A stretch of 64,000 nucleotides of DNA from Ktedonobacter robiniae (GCF_016587375.1 NZ_BNJG01000004.1:62001-126000); one strand, 5' to 3'. Shown: positions 9,410-18,240, numbered from the stretch's first letter. Numbers and translations are program-made. The notes: generated by a model not told the origin, from the sequence alone.

Positions 9410-9781
9410 ATGGCAGAGAATATTTGTCTGATGCTTACTGAGGCGACTACGACCAATGCGCTAGTCAGGGTTTTAAAAATGGCCGTAGCGGCAGTCGATC
9501 TGAACAAACGAACCGTCCTCTACGTGGATGGACGCTGGGCAGAACTTGCCAGGGCAGGCGAATTTGAACAACGTGAGCGCGAAATGAAAATGCTTTACAA
9601 GCTCTCGGCGGTGGAACTGTTTCGCCATTTTCAAAACGCTGGCGGTCAGCTTTGGATTTCTTCGTTCCACGTCCAGCAGATGGATCTTGGCAAACGGCCT
9701 CTCGTCGCGGGCGCAACGGTTGTCGATGAAAAAACACTGCTGACCTTTCTCACGCAGGGAACAGTTGTCCTCAACTTCTAG
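9410..9781 (+). CDS. DsrE/DsrF-like family protein
   Basis: A 123-residue protein whose length and pattern (NALVRVLKMAVAAVDLNKRTVLYVDG, quoted in part: MAVAAVDLNKRTVLYVDG; later GGQLWISSFHVQQMDL) fit the DsrE-like fold used in sulfur relay and related peroxiredoxin-like proteins. The cysteine needed for sulfur transfer is not where DsrE has it: the only Cys is near residue 6. Sulfur-carrier function is therefore doubtful. ATG at 9410 follows AAAGGAG. It stands alone, with a hairpin 120 bases downstream. Confidence 0.7.
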   Translation: MAENICLMLTEATTTNALVRVLKMAVAAVDLNKRTVLYVDGRWAELARAGEFEQREREMKMLYKLSAVELFRHFQNAGGQLWISSFHVQQMDLGKRPLVAGATVVDEKTLLTFLTQGTVVLNF

Positions 9782-9904
9782 TCTTTCCAAGAATTATCAA
9801 GGTTGTTTACATGACCATGAACGATTGAAAGAAAGGCAGAAGCAACACAAGGATCATCAATAGCATACGTCTTTCGCCTTATTTACTATAAACTGCATAA
9901 AACA

Positions 9905-9941
9905 GCAGAAGTGTTCCAGGGATGCCCCGGAACACTTCTGC
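9905..9941 (+). terminator. Strong hairpin after the DsrE-like gene
   Basis: A perfect 13-bp stem (9905-9917 with 9929-9941) encloses an 11-base loop and is followed by only a short T-containing stretch. Its position downstream of the DsrE-like gene suggests a terminator. Confidence 0.5.
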
Positions 9942-9999
9942 TTATCTGAGACAGATGTAGCTACCCCGCATATATGAGACGTAGCCTGCTTATCTCTCT

Positions 10000-10278
10000 A
10001 TGGTCCTTAGAAAGGAATCCAGTTCAATGGAAGAACAAATGCTGCGTTTGACGCACATCGAGTGTACCTTGCTGCTTACCCTCATGAGTGAAGGGAGGAA
10101 GGTACTCACCCATCAGTCATTGCTCCATGCCGTCTGGGGCGCAGGGTATCATAAGGAAGTCGACTATATCCGTGTCTACCTGCATACCCTGCGCCTCAAA
10201 CTCGAAGACGATCACGGGGGTAGGATATTGTTTCCGCCAGCCATGTACTCCTGTTATGTCTGGAGCTATGGGGTCTAG
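10000..10278 (+). pseudogene. Orphan winged-helix domain from a KdpE/OmpR-type regulator
   Basis: The frame encodes only a DNA-binding winged helix: LTHIECTLLLTLMSEGRKVL, LLHAVWGAGYHKEVDYIRVYL, LRLKLEDD. It matches the C-terminal domain of KdpE-like response regulators. The receiver domain is absent, and the last ~15 residues diverge from the expected wing (normally an EPGVGYR-type ending), which suggests a frameshift near 10235. It is most likely a remnant, though a stand-alone wHTH protein is possible. No kdp genes are near. Confidence 0.55.
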
Positions 10279-10326
10279 TGACTGGATGCTCAAAGGGAAA
10301 GAACCTGGGCAAGCAAACTGGTCAAG

Positions 10327-10899
10327 CTATTCTGAAATGGAACTCCTGTTCAGCCCACGTGTCCCTTGTTCTGCCTGCCGGTGGAGTCCTTCCTCAGTCC
10401 AGGAGGTATGTATGGTTGCATGAGTGGCATTGGTAATCAACACTCCGCCAATGGTTCCATCGGCCCAGGGGGCCCCAGGGACGGGCTGTGCAAGCTGCTC
10501 GTCGGTGAGTTGCTCAAGCAGTTCCAGGCTTTGCTGGCGTGTGGCAGACAGGTCGGCGAAGATCTCTTCCAGGCTGTCATCAGCGTGTTCTTTGGCGTAA
10601 GCCTGGTTCTGTCGATGAACCCAGGCAAGCACTTCGTCCCGCTTCGTTGTGCCTATTCTGGTGTTAAAGCCAAGTGGGTCTGGGTCCCCCTCGATAGTTC
10701 GACGGATCATCCCTTGAAACTGTCGCTCGATAAACGCGAGATGCGCAAGATGATCTTTAGGCCGCCAGGGCGGGCTACCAGGGAACTCATTCTCTGTACA
10801 CGGGCACTCCAACTCTTCGGGTGTCAATGCCCGGAAGTGAGTGAAGAGTTGCTCGTGTGAACGACGAAGGGCATCGCGAATTTCTGCGCGCGTTGGCAT
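10327..10899 (-). CDS. DinB-like / ClbS-type four-helix protein
   Basis: A 190-residue helical protein with the DinB/MDMPI-like pattern: PTRAEIRDALRRSHEQLF at the start, a WRPKDHLAHLAFIERQF helix with a histidine, and ITNATHATIHTSW at the end with further histidines. The family includes metal-dependent thiol transferases and ClbS-type colibactin self-resistance proteins; no substrate can be assigned. The start was set at ATG 10899 because it follows GGAGGTGA; the upstream extension is unlikely to be translated. The stop faces the wHTH remnant 48 bases away. Confidence 0.8.
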   Translation of the reverse strand: MPTRAEIRDALRRSHEQLFTHFRALTPEELECPCTENEFPGSPPWRPKDHLAHLAFIERQFQGMIRRTIEGDPDPLGFNTRIGTTKRDEVLAWVHRQNQAYAKEHADDSLEEIFADLSATRQQSLELLEQLTDEQLAQPVPGAPWADGTIGGVLITNATHATIHTSWTEEGLHRQAEQGTRGLNRSSISE

Positions 10900-11081
10900 G
10901 TTCACCTCCAATACTTCTACGTGATACAGTATACTCAGGAACGTTATCGGACACCTTATGCGCAACGAGAAGATGTGCGTGGCGCAACACGTCATTGGCG
11001 CTCTTCTCTCTGACGAAGACTGCTCTCAATCTCATGGGAGCAGTCTTCATCAGCAACATCCCGTCTCTCGTGATCAAAGCC

Positions 11082-11843
11082 TTAGTGATGGGCTGCGATA
11101 AAGTTCTGAATCTGCTTCCAGGCATCCGCAGAAATGGCTGCATACTCGCTGGCAAGTTGATCAAAGAAGCCATGAGGAGCACCCTCATACACGATGATGT
11201 GATTCTCCAGGTCCCTTGCGCCGAGCCTCGCTTCGAGCGTTCGCACAGTTTCTACTGGAATGTTCTGATCCGCGCTTCCAAACAGGCCAAGTACGGGACA
11301 CGTTATGTTCTCGACCTGATCCAACATGGCTCCTGCTTCAGGAAAGACCTTCGGCAGACCCCCATAGAAGGAAATCACCCCAGCAAGCTCAAATGCTTGC
11401 TGCGTACCAGACAAGAATGAGAAGGCCCCACCTATGCAAAAGCCAACCGGGAAGGTCGCTTCTCCCTTGTTCCCTTGTTCGCGTAAATAGTCAAGCGCAG
11501 CCCTCACATCCAAGAAGAAGGTTTCCAGTTGCATGTATTGGATGTGTGGCATCCATTCAAACCCTTCATGACGTGAGGTTACCCCTGCTGTACGTCCAAA
11601 ATAATCAAGGGCAAGAGCCGGGAGACCAATCTCGGCGAAACGCAGAGCCAATTCTTTGTAAAACTGATGCAAACCACGAACATCAGGATAAATGAGCACC
11701 TGACCTTTTGCCGGTGCTTCAGGACGAGCAAAATAGGCAGCAAAATGATTGCCATCAGCAGCGGTCAAGACGATATCTTCACCATGCGCCTTTCCAGTGG
11801 CCCTTGCTGGCAACGGAGGGCGAGCGCTGTCATCATAACACAT
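11082..11843 (-). CDS. Dienelactone hydrolase family protein
   Basis: A 253-residue alpha/beta hydrolase of the dienelactone hydrolase group. The nucleophile is cysteine in GFCIGGAF, the acid is the Asp in FGSADQNI, and the histidine is in GAPHGFFD. The early part has the oxyanion segment LIYPDVRGL. The family cleaves dienelactones in chlorocatechol breakdown, but many members act on other esters, and no ring-cleavage genes are nearby. ATG at 11843 follows AAGGAGAAAAG; a longer frame to 11885 is less likely. Monocistronic, 180 bases upstream of the DinB-like gene in the same direction. Confidence 0.87.
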   Translation of the reverse strand: MCYDDSARPPLPARATGKAHGEDIVLTAADGNHFAAYFARPEAPAKGQVLIYPDVRGLHQFYKELALRFAEIGLPALALDYFGRTAGVTSRHEGFEWMPHIQYMQLETFFLDVRAALDYLREQGNKGEATFPVGFCIGGAFSFLSGTQQAFELAGVISFYGGLPKVFPEAGAMLDQVENITCPVLGLFGSADQNIPVETVRTLEARLGARDLENHIIVYEGAPHGFFDQLASEYAAISADAWKQIQNFIAAHH

Positions 11844-11929
11844 GACTTCTTTTCTCCTTCTCAACAAATTGAGAGATGGTAACATCTGTGATCAAGACAG
11901 AAGGGATACATACCGGCACTTGACATGTC

Positions 11930-12001
11930 AATTTCTAAAGGTATTGGTCGCAGCAAATACAGAGGAATTTCTAAAGGTATTGGTCGCAGCAAATACAGAG
12001 G
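11930..12001. repeat. Perfect 36-bp tandem duplication
   Basis: Bases 11930-11965 and 11966-12001 are identical and directly adjacent. There is no spacer and no further copy, so it is a local duplication upstream of the dienelactone hydrolase gene. The two units could duplicate a regulatory site. Confidence 0.85.
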
Positions 12002-12179
12002 AAGTGAGCAAGTGTGGTTCAGACCAAGATAGGAGGAAATGTGAGGAGTTAGCTGCCGCATTGAGACAACTGCACAAACATTCACCCTTTCCAATGAAAG
12101 GGTGACCCCCACATTGTCTATTTCATCAGCGAGCTTCAAGGGCTGGTTTGACATTTTTCCTCTCTGATTTTACCACAGA

Positions 12180-12587
12180 TTGCGAGTTGGTATGATTATC
12201 GGCAATACCCTGATCGCCGCTGATGGTCATACGGTCCTCGCGAATGAAAACAGTGTCCCGGATCACAATCAGGTGTCAGTTCTGCACATCGTGGTCTCAA
12301 CAAAAGATGGCACTGTGTTGGGTGATACACACAGTGGGAAGCTCATAGTAGGGTCGAGTGCATTTCAAAATACCGACAAATACCGAGAGGCCCATGCCTT
12401 CTACGTTAACACTGACGGGATTATCGACAATCCCCAGCAACTAGATATTCATCTGAAGATGGAGGTTGGCACAGGCGCAGCTTTCCGCACGCCGCACGTG
12501 CTAGGTCGACTACCTTCGATTTCTCCGTCCCTTTCCACCCAGAAGGGCTTATTAAACTGGGGCTTTTTGCCAGATGTCTACTTGTAG
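12180..12587 (+). CDS. Hypothetical protein, doubtful
   Basis: An open frame of 135 codons from a TTG (ATG alternative at 12192). The middle (TVLGDTHSGKLIVGSSAFQN) looks protein-like and not low-complexity, but no family is recognised, no ribosome site is visible and the end looks random. It could be a fragment of a larger gene. Confidence 0.3.
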   Translation: MRVGMIIGNTLIAADGHTVLANENSVPDHNQVSVLHIVVSTKDGTVLGDTHSGKLIVGSSAFQNTDKYREAHAFYVNTDGIIDNPQQLDIHLKMEVGTGAAFRTPHVLGRLPSISPSLSTQKGLLNWGFLPDVYL

Positions 12588-12706
12588 ATGCGCGGCAACA
12601 AATTATGGCGCGAGACCCTGATACTGAGTCAGAGAAGCAGTCCATTCAGAACAGAAAGCTTCCACGAAGTAGAGATCTCGACTGAGTATTGGGCGGCAAT
12701 TTTCCC

Positions 12707-12771
12707 TTGACAGAGAACCGTCTTTGAGATATGCTCATCTTATTAGTTCTAATAGAACGTTCTAATAGAAA
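12707..12771 (+). promoter_or_regulatory. padR promoter with tandem palindromic operator
   Basis: TTGACA at 12707 and TATGCT at 12730 have a 17-base spacer. Between the -10 box and the start codon lie two adjacent copies of a 13-base palindrome, GTTCTAATAGAAC (12746-12758) and GTTCTAATAGAAA (12759-12771). Placement over the start of transcription fits autorepression by the PadR protein encoded immediately downstream. Confidence 0.75.
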
Positions 12772-12783
12772 CAAGAGGATGAC

Positions 12784-13371
12784 ATGTATGAATTGCTTGT
12801 GCTGGCTTTGTTAATGAGGTGGCCTTTACACGCCTACTTCATTGCAGATATCACCAACAGTATCATGGGACCCTGGGAGAAGATCAGTCGGGGATCGCTC
12901 TCAGGACTGCTGACAAAGTTAGAAAGTCGAGGGATGATTGAGCCGGGAGATCCAGCGCTGGTGCCATTCCCGCCCACGCGATCGGCGCGAGTCTTCGCCA
13001 TTACTGTTGCGGGCAGGGAGCGCTTTTTCCAACTCATGATGGATACCACATCAAATCCTGGGAACTATCAGCGCATTTTCCGTCTGAAAGCGCTGCACCT
13101 GGAGTTTCTGCAACCCAAGGATCAGCTCTTCCTGGTAGATCACTACCTCTATTACTGCCAGACAGCCGCACACTATATGCGTGAGGAAGCGGAGGACATG
13201 AAAGGAAATTCCATGAAGCGCGATACGTCAAGCAAGTGGTTAAGTACGACGGCACTCGATCTGATGGCGACAGTGGAAGAGCAGTGGGAGCTCGAGCGAG
13301 CATGGGCACAACAACTGAAGAAGCGCATCACCGCGGGTGAGATCTCTGGCGAAACATCCACACTGTCATGA
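12784..13371 (+). CDS. PadR family transcriptional regulator
   Basis: A 195-residue PadR-type repressor. Residues 1-80 form the winged helix (YELLVLALLMRWPLHAYFIA, then SRGSLSGLLTKLESRGMIEP). The C-terminal half is the helical dimerisation domain of the Vir/PadR-s2 type. Such proteins respond to phenolic acids or toxic compounds and usually repress a neighbouring detoxification gene. The ATG follows AGAGGA. The next gene, a DUF385 oxidoreductase, begins 11 bases after the stop, so the pair is probably one operon under the palindromic operator just upstream. Confidence 0.9.
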   Translation: MYELLVLALLMRWPLHAYFIADITNSIMGPWEKISRGSLSGLLTKLESRGMIEPGDPALVPFPPTRSARVFAITVAGRERFFQLMMDTTSNPGNYQRIFRLKALHLEFLQPKDQLFLVDHYLYYCQTAAHYMREEAEDMKGNSMKRDTSSKWLSTTALDLMATVEEQWELERAWAQQLKKRITAGEISGETSTLS

Positions 13372-13382
13372 AAGGAGCGCAA

Positions 13383-13844
13383 ATGTCCACTCAACCTACC
13401 TTACCTCAATGGCTCAAAGTTATGAATCGCTTGATTATTGCCCTCAACCATCTTGGGATTGGCTTTGGGACCTGGTATATCCTTTCCATACCGGGCCGCA
13501 AGACCGGGAAAATGCGCAGCACACCAGTCTCGGTGTTGCACGTGAATGGCCAGCGTTACGTGGTCACTGGCTTTGAGACGCAGTGGGTGAAGAATGCCCG
13601 CAAAGTTGGATGGGGGACGCTGCGACGTGGCTGGAAGAAAGAGAAGGTGGCTGTGGTCGAACTACCTGTCGAAGAGCGAGGGCCTATTTTGGGCGAATTT
13701 CCCCGCCAGGTTCCACATGGTGTTAAATACTTCGAAAAGCTGCTCAGCTTGCCCGGTGATCCAGAAACCTTCGCAGCGGCAGCGCCACGCTGTCCCGTCT
13801 TCCGTTTTGATCCGCTGCCTCAAATTACGCGCGATGGACAATGA
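13383..13844 (+). CDS. Nitroreductase/deazaflavin-dependent oxidoreductase (DUF385 family)
   Basis: A 153-residue split-beta-barrel flavoprotein of the Ddn/DUF385 group, which uses F420 or FMN. Diagnostic parts are LSIPGRKTGKMRSTPVSV (cofactor phosphate contact), GQRYVVTGFE and WVKNARKVGWG. Members reduce quinones, nitro compounds or aflatoxin-like molecules. ATG at 13383 follows AAAGGAG; an upstream ATG at 13368 overlaps the PadR stop. It is co-directional with padR and likely its regulatory target. A second member lies at 37898-38317. Confidence 0.87.
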   Translation: MSTQPTLPQWLKVMNRLIIALNHLGIGFGTWYILSIPGRKTGKMRSTPVSVLHVNGQRYVVTGFETQWVKNARKVGWGTLRRGWKKEKVAVVELPVEERGPILGEFPRQVPHGVKYFEKLLSLPGDPETFAAAAPRCPVFRFDPLPQITRDGQ

Positions 13845-14006
13845 ACTGCTCGCCTGTAGCGAACTAGAAAAAAGTGCCTCTTTGAGAAGGAAGAACAAAC
13901 TCCAATCCCTCAAGGAGACCCTCTATGTCCCATAGGTTGCGCAACGAGATGGTGCATATCCCATTTGCTCAAAAAGCGGGGGTGGGGACGCCGCCTGTTC
14001 TCAACG

Positions 14007-14030
14007 GAGGCTATAGAAGCCTCTTTTTTT
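14007..14030 (+). terminator. Rho-independent terminator
   Basis: The short stem GAGGCT/AGCCTC (14007-14012 with 14018-14023) is followed at once by seven Ts (14024-14030). It lies downstream of the padR-DUF385 operon. Confidence 0.65.
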
Positions 14031-14072
14031 GGATTTTGGAGGCTGGATTTACCTGGAGTGGAAAAAGGGCTT

Positions 14073-14134
14073 CTGCTCCGATTTTCAGATACAAACGCAT
14101 GCAAGTATACGTTTGTATCTGAAAATCGGAGCAG
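14073..14134. terminator. Long perfect hairpin between convergent genes
   Basis: A perfect 25-bp inverted repeat (14073-14097 with 14110-14134) encloses a 12-base loop. It is between the DUF385 gene and the oppositely directed DUF2182 gene. It resembles in size and position the hairpin at 1911-1974 but differs in sequence. Confidence 0.65.
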
Positions 14135-14188
14135 AGAGGTAGGTGCTCCAGTCACGCGCCATTATCCTCTCGACATTGCGTACAAACA

Positions 14189-14938
14189 TTACATCCCTGC
14201 TCCATTCATAAGAAGCATAGCGGGCAAAATGATCACGAGCATGCCATAGAGAATCAAGGCCAGCGCCGTGAATTGGGCGATGCGCGCTCCCAACGGAAAG
14301 CATTTTTCCGCGAAGATCAGGATCGAAAGCCCCATCATGGCTGCGATGTTCATGATCCCCAGGGGGAAAAGAAGGACGAAGAGCAACCAGTAACTTACCA
14401 GGCAATAGATGCCATACTTCAACCCCATCCGAAAAGAGGCGGAGTATCCTTTCCCGAGGATGAAATCCTGAGGTACGCGGCATTTCGCCAGGCAGTCACG
14501 CTTGAGGGATGTCATCTGGTAGATTCCAGCCAGTACGAGGATGCCACCACCGATGCGGGCTGCGTTCATCATGATCCAGGGAACCTGCTGGGCCAGATCT
14601 GATGCGACGAGAGCGCCGAGATACGCGAGCCCTCCGAAGAGAGTCCAGACCAGCAAGTACGCGCCAACGAAGACCCACAGGGGCGCAAAGGCGGCTCTCT
14701 CGCTTCCCATGTCACGCTGGACTCGTGCAACGGCCAGGATCACGGGAAGAGCAGAAGGAACCATCATGGCTGCCATCATCACGACCCAGATCGCCAGGAA
14801 TGGCGCGGCCTCCATGCCCATGGTCAAACCACCGTCCATCCCCTGTGTTGTCCAGGACTGCCAGATCAGGATCGCCCACGATGCAACAACCAGGGCCAGC
14901 AGCGTGAGGATAACAGTACGTTCTCGTTGTAATCTCAT
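14189..14938 (-). CDS. DUF2182 integral membrane protein
   Basis: A 249-residue membrane protein with about six or seven hydrophobic segments. It has the family hallmark WVVMMAAMMVPSALP near 60-75, and CLAKCRVPQDF with paired cysteines that could bind metal. The function of DUF2182 is not established; it has been described only as a predicted metal-binding membrane protein. ATG at 14938 is preceded by AAGGAGAAT; the extra ten codons to 14968 overlap this site and are unlikely to be translated. No co-directional partner is adjacent. Confidence 0.85.
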   Translation of the reverse strand: MRLQRERTVILTLLALVVASWAILIWQSWTTQGMDGGLTMGMEAAPFLAIWVVMMAAMMVPSALPVILAVARVQRDMGSERAAFAPLWVFVGAYLLVWTLFGGLAYLGALVASDLAQQVPWIMMNAARIGGGILVLAGIYQMTSLKRDCLAKCRVPQDFILGKGYSASFRMGLKYGIYCLVSYWLLFVLLFPLGIMNIAAMMGLSILIFAEKCFPLGARIAQFTALALILYGMLVIILPAMLLMNGAGM

Positions 14939-15052
14939 ATTCTCCTTCCTCAAGGAACGCTGTCGCACCTTAATGCACTTTAAAAATGGAATCAGGAATC
15001 ATTTGTGTATGAACATAAGGGCGCGGCAGCTCCCAAACCAGTGTCTGTGTGT

Positions 15053-15781
15053 TCAGCTCTTGTATCTGTCGTGGTATCGAACCCAGGCCTGTGTGAATTC
15101 CAGGCTCTCCTCATCTCGCCCTTTCGGAACCAGATCGAGATAGTTGTAAGCAGCGTTCAGCATATCGATTCCCCGCGCGTGGCACGAGTAGGTGTGAAAG
15201 ATCGCGCCGCTCTCGTCTTTGTAGAACACGCTGGCCCCCTCACGATCCAGGGAGCCGGGATTCGTTTTCACATAGTTGTAGAACGCCGTCCCACTGCTGG
15301 CTTCCTCCGAGGTAAATGACGCCTGATAGTCGTAGTTGAAATCGTTGTGGAATGAGGAAACCCATTTGAAGCTCCATCCCATTCTCTGTTTGAACGGCTC
15401 GATTTTGGTCAGAGGTGCCCTGGAAATGGCCACAAAGCTCACGTCCCGCTGCTTGAGGTGCCCCACACTGCCATTGAACGAGTCGGCCCAGAACGAGCAG
15501 CTCTTGCACCCTTCATCCCATTCGGGAGCAAACATAAAGTGATAGACAATCAACTGGCTCCTTTGTTCAAAGAGGTCGGCCAGGGTCTGCTGGCCGTCCG
15601 GTCCCTCAAAGACATACCGTTTGTCCACCTTTTCCCAGGGAATGGCACGCCGCTGCCGGCTCAATTCGTCCCGCAACCGGGTGAGCTCCTTTTCTCTGGC
15701 AAGCAGAGCTTTTCGTGCGGAAAGCCATTCCTCGTGTGAAACAATGAGATGATTTTTTATGTCGTCTGAATTGTTTTTCAT
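15053..15781 (-). CDS. DUF899 family thioredoxin-like protein
   Basis: A 242-residue protein of the DUF899 group. Hallmarks are HEEWLSARKALLAREKELTR at the N-terminus, FMFAPEWDEGCKSCSFWAD with a GCKSCSFW cysteine pair in thioredoxin-fold position, and the C-terminal YSCHARGIDML and YNYLDLVPKGRDE. The fold is peroxiredoxin/thioredoxin-like; the biological role is unknown. The start was set at ATG 15781, preceded by AAGGCAAGGA, as the upstream extension to 15874 has no family match. Confidence 0.87.
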   Translation of the reverse strand: MKNNSDDIKNHLIVSHEEWLSARKALLAREKELTRLRDELSRQRRAIPWEKVDKRYVFEGPDGQQTLADLFEQRSQLIVYHFMFAPEWDEGCKSCSFWADSFNGSVGHLKQRDVSFVAISRAPLTKIEPFKQRMGWSFKWVSSFHNDFNYDYQASFTSEEASSGTAFYNYVKTNPGSLDREGASVFYKDESGAIFHTYSCHARGIDMLNAAYNYLDLVPKGRDEESLEFTQAWVRYHDRYKS

Positions 15782-15947
15782 GTCCTTGCCTTCTCTTGTT
15801 CGTGTCTGTCTTCTGTTCAGAAACAATGCCCCGGGCTCTCCAGGGGCCTGTTCTGAACCATGCCCCCGGATCAACGTTTCATTTCTGATACCGAAAAACG
15901 CTGCTCATCGCAAAACGAGCATACAACCGTATCTCAATACGTCTACT

Positions 15948-16238
15948 CTACATGATGAAAGCTCGAGCGAAGTGGCGAACCGAATGCAGATGCGTTGCAT
16001 CAGGGAGACAGATCACGAGTTCCTGGACACCAGCAGCCTCATAGGCTGCTAGACGCTGGCGAATGGTCTCCAAGGTGCCAATGAGGGCATATGCCCCAAC
16101 ATCTCCAGGGAACACGGCACCCGCCCATCCTGGGATCAGAGCCCTGGTCCGCTCATCGGTCTCACCAATGATACAGAGTGTCAGGGCTGTACGATGAATG
16201 CTCTCGTAGTCTCGCCGGGTGGCTGGCAATTTGCTCAT
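15948..16238 (-). pseudogene. C-terminal fragment of a luciferase-like (LLM) oxidoreductase
   Basis: The 96-residue frame matches only the C-terminus of F420/FMN-dependent luciferase-like monooxygenases: RRDYESIHRTALTLCIIGET and ETIRQRLAAYEAAGVQELVI. The first ~200 residues, including the cofactor barrel, are missing. Its ATG overlaps the stop of the upstream SDR gene (ATGA), so it may still be translated by coupling. It is probably a deletion remnant. Confidence 0.65.
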
Positions 16239-16960
16239 GACTTGTGCTCCTCTACAGCTACGAGGGTCGCATTCTGGCGCTCAAGCTCCTTGACCGCACC
16301 GCTACGCCAGCTTTCTGCCAAGGACCCAGACATGGGGTCGGGAAAGATTTCTTCCTCTCCCTTCTCCACTCCGTCGAAGATAGCTCGCGCGACGGACTCT
16401 GGAGAGGCCTTCGGTATGTCCAGAGATCGGGACATTTCGGTATCTATGGGTCCAGGTAGGACGGCTTGAACGCTTACGCCCTGTCCAGCCAACAAAGCGC
16501 GTAGTGATTGTGTCAGGTTGAACGCGGCTGCCTTTGCGATTGAGTAAGGCGGAACGACCGGCAAGGCGGCCAAGGCTGCCACGGATAGGACATTGACGAT
16601 GGCTCCCTGAGAACGAGTGAGGAGCGGAAGGAAGGCCTGGGTCATGTCATATGTGCCGAAGAAGACGACGGCGAGATGCTGTTCGATCGCGGTCCGATCG
16701 CTCAAGTCGTCAGAAAGCGCAATACTGGCATTGTTGATGAGGATATCAAGGGATTTGACCTTCTCGATCGCTTCCTGAATCTGGGCCGCATTCGTTATAT
16801 CCAGGGTCAAAGGCGTGACGCACTTATCTAAATGTTCCATTGGTACACGCGCACCGGCATACACCCGCTTCGCGCCTCTCCTCAAGGCTTCCTCAACCAG
16901 TGCCTTCCCAAGGCCGCGATTGGTGCCTGTTATCAAAATTGTTTTGCCTGTGATGTTCAT
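16235..16960 (-). CDS. Short-chain dehydrogenase/reductase (SDR)
   Basis: A 241-residue classical SDR. The NAD(P) site is TGTNRGLG near residue 10, the family motif NNAS is near 76, the catalytic serine is in NVLSVAAL, and Tyr/Lys are in YSIAK. Substrate unknown. ATG at 16960 follows AAGGAG with a somewhat long spacer; the frame extends to 17011 but family homology begins at MNITGKTILITG. The stop overlaps the start of the luciferase-like fragment. Confidence 0.88.
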   Translation of the reverse strand: MNITGKTILITGTNRGLGKALVEEALRRGAKRVYAGARVPMEHLDKCVTPLTLDITNAAQIQEAIEKVKSLDILINNASIALSDDLSDRTAIEQHLAVVFFGTYDMTQAFLPLLTRSQGAIVNVLSVAALAALPVVPPYSIAKAAAFNLTQSLRALLAGQGVSVQAVLPGPIDTEMSRSLDIPKASPESVARAIFDGVEKGEEEIFPDPMSGSLAESWRSGAVKELERQNATLVAVEEHKS

Positions 16961-17202
16961 AATGATTTGTACTCCTTCTTTCCTATTCCTCTTGAATGCG
17001 GGATGACTCATGGTTCTCTCCTTGCAAGTTACAACGAGATCTATTCTCTTGGCAGAGAAAGAAAAAAACTTCTCTGACCTTGCTCTCTTCCAAATGCAAT
17101 TGAGATCGTTCTATGTTGTCATCCTGTGATAATGGTGTATTGTAAAATAAGGGTTCTTCCCTGCCCGAAAAGCTTGCAACAAGCTGATTGAGCAATGTTC
17201 CA

Positions 17203-17589
17203 TTACGACATCTCCTTTTGGGTATTCGCTCTGGCATTGGTTTCTTGCTCCTGCGCGGAGGATGTGCCTGGTTCCTCAAGCAGATAGCTCCGCAGAGCAG
17301 CAAGACGCTGATCCCATTGGGCTTCAATGGCCCCAATCCAGGTCGTGACGGCCTGCAATGCCTCTGGCCGTGGCACATACCGCCGCTCCCGACCCGTCTC
17401 GCAGGCCGTCACGAGACCAGCCTGCTCTAAGGTCACCAGGTGCTTGATGATTGCTTGACGCGTGATGGGCAAACGGGTGGCAAAGCTCGCTGCTGTCCCT
17501 GAGCCTTCTTCGCATAATTGTTGAAGCAAGAGACGACGCGTGGGATCAGCCAGAGCCAGAAAGACTCGCTGCGTCTGTGAATCGCTCAT
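17203..17589 (-). CDS. ArsR family transcriptional regulator
   Basis: A 128-residue ArsR/SmtB-type winged helix: LALADPTRRLLLQQLCEEG, then recognition helix TRQAIIKHLVTLEQAGLV and wing RERRYVPRP. Metal-binding cysteine pairs of the ArsR or SmtB sites are missing, so it is probably of the metal-independent kind that pairs with SRPBCC proteins. It lies 75 bases downstream of such a gene in the same direction. The start at 17589 follows GGAGA. The C-terminal tail is polar and variable. Confidence 0.88.
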   Translation of the reverse strand: MSDSQTQRVFLALADPTRRLLLQQLCEEGSGTAASFATRLPITRQAIIKHLVTLEQAGLVTACETGRERRYVPRPEALQAVTTWIGAIEAQWDQRLAALRSYLLEEPGTSSAQEQETNARANTQKEMS

Positions 17590-17664
17590 CACCTGTTTCT
17601 CCTCTCCTCTGGGCGAGATGCTCTTCCGCATCACCTTCAACAAGTAAGCACCTTCGGGCCAGGA

Positions 17665-18126
17665 CTATACGACTTCCTGGCTCTGGAGGTAGGCATGCAA
17701 CCCGTTCAGGCACTCTTGCCAGCCATCAGAGTTGTCGCGATAGGCTTCCTTTGCTGGAACAGGCTGAGGCAGGGAAGCAAACCCCGACTCGACCAGCGTC
17801 AAGAGGGTCCCTTCGGTTCGTTCTTCCAGGGTAATTTCCACCAACGTACTGGGTGCGGTGGCAAACGTGAGCCTGGGATGGCTAACAGCATAGGAAGGCC
17901 AACGAAAGGCAAAACGCTGCTCTGGCTCAATGACCTCGATCACGCCAGGATAGGGGCATGGTTCATTTTCCCAGGTAAATTGGATGGCACCACCTACGCG
18001 AAAATCCATGTCACTCACCACCCCAAACCAACGGGCAAGCTGTTCTGGTTTCGTGACGGCATCCCAGACACGCTCACGCGGGACGGGCAAAAGCATGGTT
18101 CGTTCGATACGATCAGAAAGAGTCAT
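17665..18126 (-). CDS. SRPBCC (AHSA1-like) domain protein
   Basis: A 153-residue START/Bet v1-type protein of the AHSA1 subfamily: IERTMLLPVPRERVWDAVTKPEQLARWFG at the N-terminus (quoted in parts: VPRERVWDAVTKPEQLARW), beta-strand RVGGAIQFTWEN, and a C-terminal NSDGWQECLNGLHAYL helix. These form a hydrophobic cavity for a lipid-like ligand. Co-transcription with an ArsR repressor immediately downstream is a very common arrangement, but the physiological role is unclear. ATG at 18126 follows GAGGAG. Confidence 0.88.
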   Translation of the reverse strand: MTLSDRIERTMLLPVPRERVWDAVTKPEQLARWFGVVSDMDFRVGGAIQFTWENEPCPYPGVIEVIEPEQRFAFRWPSYAVSHPRLTFATAPSTLVEITLEERTEGTLLTLVESGFASLPQPVPAKEAYRDNSDGWQECLNGLHAYLQSQEVV

Positions 18127-18172
18127 TGGGTCTCCTCTCAGGTAACGCAAAATGCGCAGTCTTTTTTACATA

Positions 18173-18240
18173 GGCAACCCGAGGGTTGCCTATTAGAGAG
18201 TGTACCAGAAAAACCCGCGATGGGCAACTCCAAAGTTGCG
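18173..18240. promoter_or_regulatory. Two related palindromes upstream of the SRPBCC-ArsR operon
   Basis: GGCAACCC-GA-GGGTTGCC (18173-18190) is a perfect inverted repeat 47 bases before the SRPBCC start. About 35 bases further upstream is GCAACT-CCAA-AGTTGC. Both share the GCAAC half-site, which suggests operators for the ArsR protein of this operon. Confidence 0.45.

Noticed and set aside
9905..9941. Riboswitch
   Set aside because: Only a simple 13-bp hairpin after a gene; no aptamer-like multi-stem structure.
11930..12001. Possible CRISPR array (two identical 36-base units)
   Set aside because: The units abut with no spacer, there are only two, and no cas gene is present. It is a tandem duplication.
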